A DNA stretch of 64,000 nucleotides from Nocardiopsis mwathae. Its GTDB lineage: Bacteria > Actinomycetota > Actinomycetes > Streptosporangiales > Streptosporangiaceae. The position numbers and the translations under genes are program-made. The stretch spans positions 2,108,001 through 2,172,000 of the forward strand of contig NZ_JACHDS010000001.1 of assembly GCF_014201195.1 (NCBI RefSeq). Reading direction: 5' to 3'. The notes beneath the pieces are model-generated. The model worked only from the letters and a program-made list of their open reading frames with translations, searched no databases and was not told the DNA's origin. Numbering within the stretch: position 1 is the stretch's first letter; each line of letters begins with the position of its first letter. Positions 23,716 through 33,203 of the stretch are shown here, in pieces.

Positions 23716-24092
23716 CGGGCGTCCTCCTCGGCCTCGGGGGCGGGGTCGGCCTCCGGTCCGTAGACCGGGCAGAGCACGACGGCGTCCCCGGTGGCCGCGA
23801 GTAGCCGCTCGGCGCTGCGCAGCAGGTCAAGGAGCTCCGGGCGGTCGAAATGGTAGAACGACTGGCGGCCTTCGGGCCGGAAGTCGACGAGCCCGCAGTC
23901 GCGCAGGCACGCCAGGTGCTTGGACACCGTCGACTGGGCCAGCCCGAGCTCGGAGGTCAGGTCCGCCACCCGCGCCTCACCGCGGGTGAGGCGCTGGACG
24001 ATGGCCAGGCGGACCGGATCGGACAGGGAGTGGAAGAGCGCGGCAGCGGGAGCCAGCTCCGTGCGGGCACAGGGACCTTGATTCATCGCCAT
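23712..24092 (-). CDS. ArsR/SmtB metal sensor, CmtR-like
   Basis: A 126-residue winged-helix repressor. The HTH contains VADLTSELGLAQSTVSKHLA. C62 and C66 in ACLRDCGLV plus C108 in VVLCPVYG reproduce the Cys pattern of mycobacterial CmtR (Cd/Pb sensor, with two Cys in the recognition helix and one in the C-terminal tail). The start is ATG 24092 or 24086, both inside an inverted-repeat operator; a GATAAC -10-like box 9 nt upstream suggests leaderless expression. It derepresses the coupled CDF exporter when metal binds. Confidence 0.87.
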   Translation of the reverse strand: MAMNQGPCARTELAPAAALFHSLSDPVRLAIVQRLTRGEARVADLTSELGLAQSTVSKHLACLRDCGLVDFRPEGRQSFYHFDRPELLDLLRSAERLLAATGDAVVLCPVYGPEADPAPEAEEDAR

Positions 24093-24101
24093 TTGGCGAT
24101 G
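24084..24101 (-). promoter_or_regulatory. ArsR-type operator over the start codon
   Basis: CATCGCCA-TT-TGGCGATG has perfect 8-nt arms and covers both possible ATG codons of the ArsR gene, with the -10-like GATAAC adjacent. Binding would block initiation of the ArsR-CDF operon. Confidence 0.65.
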
Positions 24102-24182
24102 TTATCCCGATTTGTCGATGCAGTGTCCACTGCGCCGCTCCACGACGCCGTCACGGAGAACAGGGCGGGTGGACCGGGAGGC

Positions 24183-24827
24183 TCAGCCGGACAGCAGCGC
24201 GGCCACCTCGCCCGCCGTCCACGCCCCCTGGGCGCCCGGTCGGCGGGCGAGGTAGGCGGCGACCCGCTCGGCGGGCCAGCCGTGTACGCCGCGCAGCCCG
24301 CCGCCGATCAGCTCCAGGTACGCGGCGGCCGGCGCCGCCACCTCCACGTCGTTCCGCGACCAGTGCGCGGTCAAGGTCAGCACCGGCCAGCCGTCCAGCC
24401 GGCCGCAGTGGACGAGCGTCTCGTAGCGGCCCTCGCCGCGCACATCGCGGCCCTCCCGCAGCGCCGCGCCCAGGTCCAGGTCGGCACCGGGGGAGCGGTA
24501 CATCTCCTGGGCGGCCACATCGCCGAACTGCCCGGCGGTGAGCAGGTAGGCATGGGCCGGGACTGCACCGGGAAGCGCCGGGTCGAGCAGGGCCAACCCG
24601 CCGCCCCACATCCGGGAGGTCAGAGCGAAGTAGACACCCCCGTTGAGCCAGACCGCGCGCCGGTCGCGCGGCGGCGTGCGGTCGCGGCAGCCCGGGTTGG
24701 CCCGTGATCCGTTGGGCGGTACTCCTCCGGCGACGTAGTAGGCGAACCGGCTGGGCGTCATGTTCGATCCATAGCTCGCGTACCAGACCAGCTCCGGAGC
24801 GGCCGGGTCGGCGGGGGTGGCGGGCAT
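24183..24827 (-). CDS. Gamma-glutamylcyclotransferase-like fold protein
   Basis: A 214-residue protein. The WYASYGSNMTPSRFAYYVAG near the N-terminus is the YGSN substrate loop of the GGCT-like (cyclotransferase) superfamily. A Gly/Trp-rich core (RMWGGGLALLDPALPG) and an acidic ALREGRDV segment follow. Actinobacterial homologues of this length are often annotated vaguely, sometimes as histone deacetylase. The enzyme may act on gamma-glutamyl compounds, but the substrate is unknown and the catalytic Glu cannot be assigned with certainty. Starts at ATG 24827. Confidence 0.65.
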   Translation of the reverse strand: MPATPADPAAPELVWYASYGSNMTPSRFAYYVAGGVPPNGSRANPGCRDRTPPRDRRAVWLNGGVYFALTSRMWGGGLALLDPALPGAVPAHAYLLTAGQFGDVAAQEMYRSPGADLDLGAALREGRDVRGEGRYETLVHCGRLDGWPVLTLTAHWSRNDVEVAAPAAAYLELIGGGLRGVHGWPAERVAAYLARRPGAQGAWTAGEVAALLSG

Positions 24828-24929
24828 GGCGCAACGCTATCCCGGCGTGGGCGAGTCCGGCCACCACGGCCGTCGTGTGGCGGCTGGACCCGCCCCGTCC
24901 TCTGCCTCCCGACCCGGGGCCGCCGGGTG

Positions 24930-26003
24930 TCAGGCGTTGGGCGGCAGGTCGGTCCCGGCGCCCCGGTGGCGGGTCCTGACCAGATCGATCCGCTCCTCGG
25001 GCAGGGTCTGCTCGCCCGCGCCCTGAACGGTGAACCCCGCGTCGCGGATCATCTCCAGGTCGGCCTTGCCCTCCTGGCCCTCGCTGGTGAGGTAGTCGCC
25101 CAGGAAGATCGAGTTCACCACGTGCAGGGCGAGCGGCTGCAGGCCGCGCAGGTGGATCTCGCGGCCGGCGGCCAGCCGCACCTCGACATCGGGGAAGACC
25201 AGCCGCGCGGCCGCGAGGATGCGCAGGCAGCGCTGCGGCGTCAGGTTCCACTGCCCCGCCAGGGGGGTGCCCTCGAAGGGGATGAGGAAGTTGACCGGGA
25301 CCGAGTCCGGGTCCAGCTCGCGCAGGGCGAACAGCGCGTCGACGAGGTCGTCGTCGCTCTCACCCATCCCCGCGATCAGTCCGGAACAGGGGGACAGCCC
25401 CGCCTGCTTGGCCTGCCGCACGGTGTCGACGCGGTCGTCGAAGGTGTGCGTGGTGCAGATGTCGGCGTAGCGCTCGCCGGAGGTGTTGAGGTTGTGGTTG
25501 TAGGCGTCGGCGCCGGCCTCGCGCAGGCGCTCGGCCTGCCCGTCGGACAGCAGGCCGAGGCAGGCGCACACCTCGACGCCGGGGTGCTCGGACTTGATCC
25601 GCTCGATGGTGGGGGCGAGCCGGTCGACATCGCGGTCGGTGGGGCCGCGGCCGCTGGCCACCAGGCAGACCCGCGAGGCCCCGGCCTGCACGCCGCAGGA
25701 GACGGCCTCGCTCGTCTGGTCGGGGCGCAGCCAGGTGTACTTGACGATGTCGGCGGAGGAGCCGAGCCGCTGGGAGCAGTAGGTGCAGTCCTCCGGGCAC
25801 AGGCCGCTCTTGAGGTTCACCAGGTAGTTGAGCTTGACCCGGCGCTGGAAGAAGTGCCGCCGCACGCGGAAGACGGCGGCGACCAGTTCCAGCAGGTCGT
25901 CGTCGGAGCCGGTGAGCACGGAGAGCACGTCGTCCCGGGTGAGCGGTTCACGGCGCAGCGCCTTGTCCGCCATAGCGTCGAATTTCACCATGACGAAGAT
26001 CAT
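24930..26003 (-). CDS. bioB: Biotin synthase
   Basis: A 357-residue radical-SAM enzyme that inserts sulfur into dethiobiotin. The [4Fe-4S] motif [12 protein letters not shown] gives C69, C73, C76. The following [20 protein letters not shown] and [20 protein letters not shown] are BioB-specific, with the Arg/Asp set for the second cluster. ATG 26003 gives a normal N-terminus, though ATG 25991 or 25973 is also possible. No other biotin gene is adjacent. The downstream GGCT-like gene is on the same strand 100 bp away. Confidence 0.95.
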   Translation of the reverse strand: MIFVMVKFDAMADKALRREPLTRDDVLSVLTGSDDDLLELVAAVFRVRRHFFQRRVKLNYLVNLKSGLCPEDCTYCSQRLGSSADIVKYTWLRPDQTSEAVSCGVQAGASRVCLVASGRGPTDRDVDRLAPTIERIKSEHPGVEVCACLGLLSDGQAERLREAGADAYNHNLNTSGERYADICTTHTFDDRVDTVRQAKQAGLSPCSGLIAGMGESDDDLVDALFALRELDPDSVPVNFLIPFEGTPLAGQWNLTPQRCLRILAAARLVFPDVEVRLAAGREIHLRGLQPLALHVVNSIFLGDYLTSEGQEGKADLEMIRDAGFTVQGAGEQTLPEERIDLVRTRHRGAGTDLPPNA

Positions 26004-26253
26004 GGGGCACGGACGGGCTCCAGCACAGCCCCTGCCGACACCAAAGTTCCGCGCCGCCTCTTTGTGGACCTCGGCGGTGACTAGGGGTCGGTCGGGGTGG
26101 GGGAGCGCGCCCTCTCCCGGCGGATCGGGCCGCGGGGCGGTGTTACCGCTGGTGACGGAGGGTCCACCGAAAGGTCCGGTTCCGTGTGTCCTACGCTGCC
26201 GTGCGGTCCGCGGCTGCGTAGGGTGCCGCGGGGAGGGAAAAGGGGGGGAGCCC

Positions 26254-27462
26254 GTGGACGCGGAGATGGCCGACACGCTGCGCATCCTGATCATCATCCT
26301 GGCCGCCGCGGTGCTGGCACCGCTGATCAGCGACCAACTGGGCCGGTGGGTGGTGATCCCGGCCGTCGTGCTGGAGATCGCGCTGGGTATCGCTCTGGGG
26401 CCGGCGGGACTGGGGCTGATCCATGAGACCGAGATCGTCTCGGCGTTGGCCGGAATGGGCCTGGCGATGCTCATGTTCATGGCCGGCTACGAGATCGACT
26501 TCAACCGGGTGAAGGGGCGGCCGCTACGGCGGGCCACGCTGGCCTGGCTGTGCTCGCTGGCTCTGGGACTGGGGGCGGCCTGGACCGTCTTCGGTGCCTC
26601 GCAGACCACACTGGTCATCGGGCTGGCACTGACGACCACGGCGCTGGGCACGGTCCTGCCGATCCTGCGCGACGCGGGGGCGCTCAACACACCGTTCGGC
26701 ACGCGGTTCCTGGCCTCGGGCACGGTGGGTGAGTTCGGCCCGATCGTGGTGATCGCCCTGTTGCTCAGCGGGTTCCGGCCGCTGGAGGGGACGGTGCTGC
26801 TGGTGGTGTTCTTCGCCGTCGCGGGCCTCGCGGCCTGGCGGGCCACCCGCCCGCGCTCGGAGCGGATCGGCCGGCTGATCCGGGCGACGCTGGGCACCAG
26901 CGCGCAGCTGGCGGTACGGCTGTGCCTTCTGATCATCGTCGGGATGGTGGGCCTCGCCGGCCTGCTGCAGCTCGACGTCCTCCTGGGCGCGTTCGCCGCG
27001 GGCATCATCGTGCGGCTGATGCTGATGACCAACCATCCCCAGGAGGTCCACGAGGTCGAGTCGAAGATGGAGGCGGTCGCCTTCGGGCTGTTCGTTCCGC
27101 TGTTCTTCGTCGTGACCGGCATGCGCTTCGACCTGCAGGCACTGGTGTCCGACCTCGGCGCGCTGCTGCTGGTGCCGCTGTTCCTGGCGCTGCTGCTGGT
27201 CGTGCGCGGGCTGCCGGAGCTGTGGCTGTCCCGCGACACGCTGGCGGGCCGCCAGCGCCCCGCGCTCGCGCTGTTCGCCGCCACGGCCCTGCCGCTTCTG
27301 GTGGTCCTGACGACCATCGGCGGTGAGATGGGGGCCGTCGAACCGGCCGTCGCCGCCGCGCTGGTCGGGGCGGGCATGCTCAGCGTGCTGGTGCTGCCCC
27401 TCATCGGGCTGCGGCTGTGGCGGGGCAGTGCGGCGCAGCAGAAGACGCCCACGACGGGGTGA
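26254..27462 (+). CDS. CPA2-type cation:proton antiporter
   Basis: A 402-residue membrane protein with about 12 hydrophobic helices and the KefB/GerN layout. [20 protein letters not shown], then a [20 protein letters not shown] segment, [20 protein letters not shown] and [19 protein letters not shown] are typical. No C-terminal TrkA-N domain is present, unlike the second antiporter at 60 kb. GTG 26254 follows a GGGGGGGAG run closely; ATG 26266 is an alternative. Role: Na+ or K+ versus H+ exchange. Confidence 0.87.
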   Translation: MDAEMADTLRILIIILAAAVLAPLISDQLGRWVVIPAVVLEIALGIALGPAGLGLIHETEIVSALAGMGLAMLMFMAGYEIDFNRVKGRPLRRATLAWLCSLALGLGAAWTVFGASQTTLVIGLALTTTALGTVLPILRDAGALNTPFGTRFLASGTVGEFGPIVVIALLLSGFRPLEGTVLLVVFFAVAGLAAWRATRPRSERIGRLIRATLGTSAQLAVRLCLLIIVGMVGLAGLLQLDVLLGAFAAGIIVRLMLMTNHPQEVHEVESKMEAVAFGLFVPLFFVVTGMRFDLQALVSDLGALLLVPLFLALLLVVRGLPELWLSRDTLAGRQRPALALFAATALPLLVVLTTIGGEMGAVEPAVAAALVGAGMLSVLVLPLIGLRLWRGSAAQQKTPTTG

Positions 27463-27500
27463 GGCCGGCCTCCCCGCTGCGTCGTCTCTCGGTCCCGGGG

Positions 27501-27525
27501 CGGGCGGCCGCGGTGCGGCCGCCCG
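27501..27525. terminator. 11-bp GC hairpin followed by T run
   Basis: CGGGCGGCCGC and GCGGCCGCCCG around a GGT loop, then TTT, between the convergent antiporter and TIGR03086 genes. Confidence 0.7.
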
Positions 27526-27535
27526 TTTCCGCCGG

Positions 27536-28108
27536 TCAGCCGCGGCGACCGGCCAGGGCGAGCAGGCGGGTCAGCGGGGCGGCGTTCTCGCCGACGTGGA
27601 CCGGCGGTGCGAACAGCCCGTCCGCGCCCGCCATGCCCTCCTCGCCGACCCACTCCAGCAGGGCCTCGGTCAGCTCCGGGTCGATGCGCTCGTCCGCGCC
27701 GATGGCCCGGGCCAGGTCCCAGGCGTGCACGGCCAGGTCGAAGGTCATCTCCCAGAGGTAGACCGATCCGGGCGCGTCCCCGGCGGACAGGTGGACGGTG
27801 CGCTGCTGGGCACCGGGCTGCAGCCAGGCGGCGCGCGCCTCGCGTGCGGCCACCTCCCACACCGCCACGGGCTCCTCGCCCAGGACGTCGCCTTCGAAGC
27901 GGTCGCCGACCTCCGCCACCGGACTGCCCGCGAGCAGATGCGGCACCCACAGCTGCTCGCGGACGAGGTGGGCGACCAGGTCGTGCACGTCCCAGCTCGC
28001 GCACGGGGTGGGGTCGGCCCACTGCGTCGCCCGCATCCCGCGCACCCGCCGGTCGAACTCGGTCATGGCCCGGCCGTGCAGGTCCAGCAACTCGGGCATG
28101 GGTGTCAC
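27536..28108 (-). CDS. TIGR03086-family metal-binding protein (DinB-like)
   Basis: A 190-residue four-helix-bundle protein of the mycothiol maleylpyruvate isomerase N-terminal type. ATQWADPTPCASWDVHDLVA and HLVREQLWVPHLLAG contain the first metal-binding His, and VYLWEMTFDLAVHAWDLARA supplies the second HxxxD-type site. Proteins of this family use mycothiol or another thiol; the reaction of this member is unknown. Starts at ATG 28108 (or 28099) and is convergent with the antiporter. Confidence 0.82.
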   Translation of the reverse strand: MTPMPELLDLHGRAMTEFDRRVRGMRATQWADPTPCASWDVHDLVAHLVREQLWVPHLLAGSPVAEVGDRFEGDVLGEEPVAVWEVAAREARAAWLQPGAQQRTVHLSAGDAPGSVYLWEMTFDLAVHAWDLARAIGADERIDPELTEALLEWVGEEGMAGADGLFAPPVHVGENAAPLTRLLALAGRRG

Positions 28109-28438
28109 CCCGTCTGCGAATCGACATGTGTGTGACGGCGCTCACCTTCTACCCAACTACCCAACCAGGTGCGGGCCGTCGCTTCCACCCGACGCCCTCG
28201 GCACAGGGGGTTCCGGTTACCGAGCCGTAGCTTTTGTCGTGAATTGTTACCTAAGTCCCGTGATACGCGCCATAAGGATGTCCGATATGGTTCGTGATCG
28301 TAAATTTCCGTCGCATGGTTCATGTCCGAAGTGTGTCGGGGACACGGCCGCGCACCGGCCCGTGCCGATCATGGGCGGATCAGACGTTCGACGGGCCCGC
28401 CCGGCAGCGTGGCCGGACGGGTCCGACAAGGAGAGGCC
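28109..28438. other. Intergenic region upstream of the glucose permease
   Basis: 330 bp containing a comparatively AT-rich block (28225-28320) that should hold the permease promoter. AGCTTTTGTCGTGAATTGTT near 28230 partly resembles the CTTTTGTCGCTTGTGTTG segment of the ROK operator at 55703-55720, a weak hint of common control. No gene seen. Confidence 0.4.
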
Positions 28439-29881
28439 GTGGCAACATCGGATCCGGCGGGAGCCAAATCCGCCGGTGAGCTGAACATCGTCCACGTCAC
28501 GCTGATCGCCAGTGCGGCAGCGATGGGCGGTTTCCTCTTCGGCTATGACAGCTCGGTCATCAACGGCGCCGTCGACGCCATCCAGGACCACTTCCAGGTC
28601 ACCGCCGCGATGACCGGATTCACGGTCGCGGCCGCCCTGCTGGGCTCGGCGCTGGGCGCGGGGCTGGCGGGCTCGCTGGCCGACCGGCTCGGCCGCATCC
28701 GCGTCATGCAGATCGCCGGCGTGCTCTTCGCGGTCAGCGCCATCGGCTCGGCCGTGCCCTTCTCCATCTTCGACCTCGCAGCCTGGCGGGTCGTGGGCGG
28801 TGTCGCGATCGGCATGGCCTCGGTGATCGCGCCGACCTACATCGCCGAAGTCTCCCCACCGGCCTACCGGGGCCGACTGGCCTCCCTGCAGCAGCTGGCG
28901 ATCGTGCTCGGTATCGCCCTGTCCCAGCTGGTCAACTACCTGGTGGCGGGCGCGGCCGGCGGCAGCGCGCAGAACATGCTCGGCCCGCTGCAGGCCTGGC
29001 AGTGGATGCTGGGCGTGGAGATGGTGCCCGCGCTCGTGTACATCGCGCTGACGCTGACGATCCCCGAGTCGCCCCGCTACCTGGTGCGCATCGGACGCGA
29101 CGACAAGGCCCGCCAGGTCCTGACCGAAGTCGAGGGCGGCGACGTCGACCGGCGGATCACCGAGATCCGGCAGGCTCTGGGCTCGGAGGTCCGGCCCCGG
29201 CTCCGCGACCTGAAGGGCGGCCGGTTCGGGCTGCTGCCGATCGTGTGGATCGGCATGGCGCTCTCGGCCTTCCAGCAACTGGTCGGCATCAATGTGGTCT
29301 TCTACTACTCGTCGTCACTGTGGCAGTCGGTCGGCGTCGATGAGAGCAACTCGCTGCTGCTCAGCCTGTTCACCTCGATCGTCAACATCATCGGCACGTT
29401 CATCGCCATCGGTCTGGTCGACCGGATCGGCCGCAAGCCGCTGCTGCTGATCGGCTCGGCGGGCATGGCCGTGTCGCTGGGCATGACGGGGTGGGCCTTC
29501 AGCCACGCCACCGTGGTCGGCGCATCGGCCTCCCTGGCCTTCGGCTGGGGCGTCGTCGCCCTCACCTCGGCCAGTGCGTTCGTCATGTTCTTCGCCCTGT
29601 CCTGGGGTGTGGTGACCTGGGTGCTGCTGGGCGAGATGTTCCCGCTGCGGATCCGCGCCGCGGCGATGGCCGTGGCCACCGCGACCCAGTGGCTGACCAA
29701 CTGGCTGATCACGGTCTCCTTCCCGACCCTGCGGGACTGGAACCTGACCGGCACCTACATGATCTATACGCTTTTCGCCGTCCTGTCCCTCGTCTTCGTC
29801 TGGAAGTTCATCAGCGAGACCAAGGGCAAGACCCTGGAATCCATGGGCCAGGAAGCACCGGAAGAGGCGACCGCGAAATAG
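28439..29881 (+). CDS. Glucose/sugar:proton symporter, GlcP-like (MFS)
   Basis: A 480-residue major facilitator of the sugar-porter family with 12 spans. AAMGGFLFGYDSSVINGAVD is the typical N-terminus of Streptomyces GlcP. LADRLGRIR, VSPPAYRGRLASLQQLAIVL, IPESPRYLV, FQQLVGINVVFYYSS and VDRIGRKPLL are the sugar-porter motifs in order. It ends with the SETKGKTLESMG motif. GTG 28439 has AAGGAGAGG upstream. It would import glucose without phosphorylation, feeding the glucokinase of the ED operon at 51-55 kb. Confidence 0.9.
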   Translation: MATSDPAGAKSAGELNIVHVTLIASAAAMGGFLFGYDSSVINGAVDAIQDHFQVTAAMTGFTVAAALLGSALGAGLAGSLADRLGRIRVMQIAGVLFAVSAIGSAVPFSIFDLAAWRVVGGVAIGMASVIAPTYIAEVSPPAYRGRLASLQQLAIVLGIALSQLVNYLVAGAAGGSAQNMLGPLQAWQWMLGVEMVPALVYIALTLTIPESPRYLVRIGRDDKARQVLTEVEGGDVDRRITEIRQALGSEVRPRLRDLKGGRFGLLPIVWIGMALSAFQQLVGINVVFYYSSSLWQSVGVDESNSLLLSLFTSIVNIIGTFIAIGLVDRIGRKPLLLIGSAGMAVSLGMTGWAFSHATVVGASASLAFGWGVVALTSASAFVMFFALSWGVVTWVLLGEMFPLRIRAAAMAVATATQWLTNWLITVSFPTLRDWNLTGTYMIYTLFAVLSLVFVWKFISETKGKTLESMGQEAPEEATAK

Positions 29882-29898
29882 CCGGCTCCTGATTTCCA

Positions 29899-29937
29899 CG
29901 GTGGCCGCCGCTCCGGGACACGGAGTGGCGGCCACCG
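29899..29937 (+). terminator. Hairpin terminator after the permease gene
   Basis: CGGTGGCCGCC and GGCGGCCACCG enclose an inner CTCCG/CGGAG stem, giving about 17 pairs, 18 bp after the stop codon. Confidence 0.75.
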
Positions 29938-29951
29938 CGCTTCGCGCCACG

Positions 29952-30257
29952 TCAGGCGGAGCGTCGTCCGGGTTCCCGCTGGAAGCGCCGCTTGAACTCG
30001 GCTTTCAGCGCCGCAGCCCGTTCGGGATCACGCTCAGGCCGCCTCTGCGCCTCCTCGACGGGGATCGCGCGAGCCGCGCGGTACTCGTAGTCTTCGTCGC
30101 CGGGGCGGAGGATGTCCGTGCCGCAGGCGATGGTCGCCGTGGCAGGATCAGCGAGACCGACCGGGACGTGGACGGATCCATCCGGATAGCGGACCGCGAT
30201 CGCAGGCGTCGTACCATCGCCTTCTGGTTGTCTCGGATATCCGGCTCGTTCGTCCAC
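29952..30257 (-). CDS. Hypothetical protein, 101 residues
   Basis: A small soluble protein with a sensible amino-acid composition, including AIAVRYPDGSVHVPVGLADP and a charged helical C-terminus (ERDPERAAALKAEFKRRFQR). Codon use is somewhat less GC-biased at third positions than the core genes around it, suggesting accessory origin. No family recognised and no clear SD before ATG 30257. It is convergent with the permease gene. Confidence 0.5.
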   Translation of the reverse strand: MDERAGYPRQPEGDGTTPAIAVRYPDGSVHVPVGLADPATATIACGTDILRPGDEDYEYRAARAIPVEEAQRRPERDPERAAALKAEFKRRFQREPGRRSA

Positions 30258-30664
30258 GTGAGGGACTGTAGGTCGGCGACGCTGTCGGTGCGCCCGGAAG
30301 GATCAGAGTGTGTCGTGCGCCATATCCTGCCCGAATCCCCGTCTGCGGTTCCTGGACTCTGGAGCGGCCATGGACGACGAGCCCCTGCCCACAGTCTCCG
30401 AAACGGCGCATCGCGCAGAACGCAACGCCAACGCCAACGTGGCCGTAAGCGACGGTCTCGACGCCATCGACCGGGCACGAACGCGACGTGAACCGGTCGA
30501 GGACCCCACTGGAGAAGGAATGACCGGCGACCGAATGCAGGTCTCGTAGCGCTGCGGCGACGCCCTGCACGGGCCCGCCGGTGCATTGATCGCACCGCGG
30601 TCGTCCTGGCCGCCTCTGCGGCTTACCCTGGGACTTGCAACATCCGGGGGAGGAAGAGCGTGGG
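30258..30664. other. Intergenic region before pabAB
   Basis: About 400 bp with a possible small plus-strand frame, ATG 30370 to TAG 30549 (59 codons, polar and Asn-rich). It has no recognisable family and is not called as a gene. GGAGGAAGAG at 30647 serves pabAB. Confidence 0.4.
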
Positions 30665-32878
30665 ATGCGCGTACTGCTCGTGGACAACCACGACTCCTAC
30701 ACCTACAACCTGTTCCAGCTGATCGCCGGGGTCCTGGGCAGGGAACCCGTCGTCGTGACCAACGACGACCCGTGCTGGGACGGGATCGACCTGGGCGGGT
30801 TCGACGCCGCCGTCGTCTCTCCCGGTCCCGGGCGGCCGCAGCAGGCGCGGGATCTGGGGCGGGTGCCGCAGGTGCTGGCCGATCCGGAGCTGCCGGTGCT
30901 GGGGGTGTGCCTGGGGCACCAGGCCATCGCGCACTTCACCGACGAACCCGTGGTCTCCGCGCCGGTGCCGCGCCACGGGCACCTCAGCCCGATCCGGCAC
31001 ACCGGCACCGGCCTGTTCGCCGGAATCCCCCAGGGGTTCACCGCCGTCCGGTACCACTCCCTCGCGGTTCCCGACCCGCTGCAGGACCCCCTGACCGACG
31101 TGCTGACCGCGACGGCGTGGGCCGAGGACGACGTCGTCATGGGGCTGGAGCACCGCTCGCTGCCGCGCTGGGGCGTGCAGTTCCACCCCGAGTCGGTGGC
31201 GAGCGAGCACGGGCGGGAGCTCATCTCGAACTTCGCCGCGCTGGCCCGGTCCGCGCGACCGGCGGCCGTGCGTCTGACGCCGACGCGCACCGGCAAGCGC
31301 GAGGGGCGCGTCGAGGAAGTGTCCGAAACCCCCGGAGAAGGCCGCGCCGCACAGGTGACCGAAACCCGGGGTGGGAGATCTGGTGCCTCAGGACACCTGC
31401 CTGAGCTGGGGGGATGCGAGGCGCCGCTGTCCGAAACCCCGGCGGAGCCTTCGCGACCTCAATCCGGCGAGGTCCGATTCCGGGCCCTGCCCGAGGCCGT
31501 GGACACCGAACGCGCCTTCGCCCACCTCTACGCCGCCTCGCGCTACGCCTTCTGGCTCGACAGCAGCCGCGTGGGCGGGACGGCCCGGTTCTCCTTCCTC
31601 GGCGACACCGGCCCCGACGGCGAAGTGCTGACCTACCGGGTCGGGGACGGGGCCGTCACCGTCACCCGGGGCGGCGTCGAGCACCGCGAACCGGGGACCG
31701 TCTTCGACGCGCTGCGGCGCCGCGCGGCCGCCCGTCCCCACCACACCGCGCCCGGCCTCCCCTTCGACTTCGTCGGGGGATATGTCGGCTACTTCGGCTA
31801 CGAGCTCAAGGCCGACTGCGGCGCCCGAGCCGCGCACCGCTCCGCCGTCCCCGACGCCATCTGGCTGCGCTGCACGCGCTTCGTGGCCGTCGACCACGCC
31901 GAGGGCCGCACCTACGCGGTGGCGGTCGGCGATGACCCGGCCGCGGACGAGGCCTGGCTGGAGGCGGCCACCCGCGAGCTCACCGACCTGCCGCCGCTAG
32001 AGGAACCGGCCCCCGTATCGGCCGCGGACGCCCCCGACCTTCAGGCGGCACTGGAACGCCGCCGCGAGGGCTACCTCACCGACGTCAAGGAAAGCCTGGG
32101 CCACCTCGTCGCCGGGGAGAGCTACGAAATCTGCCTGACCAACCGGCTGCGCCTCCCCGCACCCACCGACGACCTGGCCTACTACCGGAGGCTGCGGCGC
32201 AGCCGCCCCGCGCCGTATGCCGCGCTGCTGCGCCTGGGCGGCATCACCGTGCTCAGCGCGTCCCCCGAGCGGTTCCTGCGCGTGGACGCCGACGGCGTCG
32301 CCGACAGCCGCCCCATCAAGGGCACCGCGCCGCGCGGCGCCGACCCCGCCACCGACCGCCGGCTCGCCGATGAGCTGCGCACCGGTGCCAAGACGCGCGC
32401 GGAGAACCTGATGATCGTCGACCTGCTCCGCAACGACCTGGGCCGGGTCTGCGAGGTGGGCAGCGTCGAGGTCCCGGCGTTCATGTACACCGAGTCCCAT
32501 GCGACCGTGCACCAGCTGGTCTCCACGGTGCGGGGGCGGCTGCGCTCCGATGTCCCGGCCGTCGACGCGGTGCGCGCCTGCTTCCCCGGCGGGTCCATGA
32601 CCGGTGCGCCCAAGCTGCGCACGATGGAGATCATCGACGGGTTGGAGAACTCGGCGCGCGGCGTCTACTCCGGCGCCCTGGGCTTCGTCTCCTTCGGCGG
32701 GACGGCCGACCTGAGCATCGTGATCCGCACCGCGGTGCGCACCGGCGCCGGCCTGGAGATCGGCGCGGGCGGCGCCATCGTGCTGGACTCCGTCCCCGAG
32801 GACGAGTACGCCGAGATGCTGCTGAAGGCGGCGGTCCCGGCCGCCGGGCTCGGGGCCGGGGGGACCGGGGCTCGCTGA
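30665..32878 (+). CDS. pabAB: Aminodeoxychorismate synthase, fused PabA-PabB
   Basis: A 737-residue fusion that converts chorismate and glutamine to 4-amino-4-deoxychorismate for folate or p-aminobenzoate-derived products. The N-terminal class I glutamine amidotransferase has LPVLGVCLGHQAIAHF with the catalytic Cys, and a GVQFHPESVASEHG His-Glu pair. The chorismate-binding domain has SYEICLTNRLRLPAP, DSRPIKGTAPRGAD, ENLMIVDLLRNDLGRV and FPGGSMTGAPKLRTMEIID. The linker contains three degenerate SETP-type repeats. Starts at ATG 30665. Such fusions also serve antibiotic pathways, but no cluster is visible here. Confidence 0.93.
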   Translation: MRVLLVDNHDSYTYNLFQLIAGVLGREPVVVTNDDPCWDGIDLGGFDAAVVSPGPGRPQQARDLGRVPQVLADPELPVLGVCLGHQAIAHFTDEPVVSAPVPRHGHLSPIRHTGTGLFAGIPQGFTAVRYHSLAVPDPLQDPLTDVLTATAWAEDDVVMGLEHRSLPRWGVQFHPESVASEHGRELISNFAALARSARPAAVRLTPTRTGKREGRVEEVSETPGEGRAAQVTETRGGRSGASGHLPELGGCEAPLSETPAEPSRPQSGEVRFRALPEAVDTERAFAHLYAASRYAFWLDSSRVGGTARFSFLGDTGPDGEVLTYRVGDGAVTVTRGGVEHREPGTVFDALRRRAAARPHHTAPGLPFDFVGGYVGYFGYELKADCGARAAHRSAVPDAIWLRCTRFVAVDHAEGRTYAVAVGDDPAADEAWLEAATRELTDLPPLEEPAPVSAADAPDLQAALERRREGYLTDVKESLGHLVAGESYEICLTNRLRLPAPTDDLAYYRRLRRSRPAPYAALLRLGGITVLSASPERFLRVDADGVADSRPIKGTAPRGADPATDRRLADELRTGAKTRAENLMIVDLLRNDLGRVCEVGSVEVPAFMYTESHATVHQLVSTVRGRLRSDVPAVDAVRACFPGGSMTGAPKLRTMEIIDGLENSARGVYSGALGFVSFGGTADLSIVIRTAVRTGAGLEIGAGGAIVLDSVPEDEYAEMLLKAAVPAAGLGAGGTGAR

Positions 32879-32894
32879 GGGTCGCGGTCGGCCG

Positions 32895-33167
32895 TTATGC
32901 CCGCAGGTAGGTGAGCACGGCCAAGACCCGCCGGTGCCGCTGGCCGCCGTGGGTGTTCAGCTGCAGCTTGGCGAAGATGCTGCGGATGTGTTTCTCCACC
33001 GCTCCGTGGCTGATCATCAGTTCCCGGTGGATGGCGGTGTTGGACATGCCCTGGGCCATCAGTCCGAGGACCTCGCGCTCCCTGGGGGTGAGCACGTCCA
33101 GGGCGCATTCGCCGCTGCTCCGGCGCACGCTCGGCACGCCGCGGTTCATCCGCTTGGGCAGAGTCAT
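32895..33167 (-). CDS. LuxR/NarL-type DNA-binding protein without receiver domain
   Basis: A 90-residue protein that is essentially only the NarL-type HTH: LDVLTPREREVLGLMAQGMS, then NTAIHRELMISHGAVEKHIR and SIFAKLQL. A normal response regulator would carry about 120 more residues with the phospho-acceptor Asp. Here the gene starts cleanly at ATG 33167 with GGGAGGAG 5 nt upstream, and only 36 bp separate it from the kinase-like gene. It therefore looks like a genuine stand-alone regulator co-transcribed with that gene, not a fragment. Confidence 0.85.
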   Translation of the reverse strand: MTLPKRMNRGVPSVRRSSGECALDVLTPREREVLGLMAQGMSNTAIHRELMISHGAVEKHIRSIFAKLQLNTHGGQRHRRVLAVLTYLRA

Positions 33168-33203
33168 CGGTTCTCCTCCCGTCCGGGCCCCGGGGTGGGG
33201 CGG

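Noticed and set aside
26487..28145. 552-codon minus-strand frame opposite the antiporter
   Set aside because: Antisense shadow; low-complexity Arg/Ser/Pro translation and no start signals.
30370..30549. 59-codon plus-strand frame upstream of pabAB
   Set aside because: No ribosome site, no recognisable family and polar repetitive composition; not enough support for a gene.
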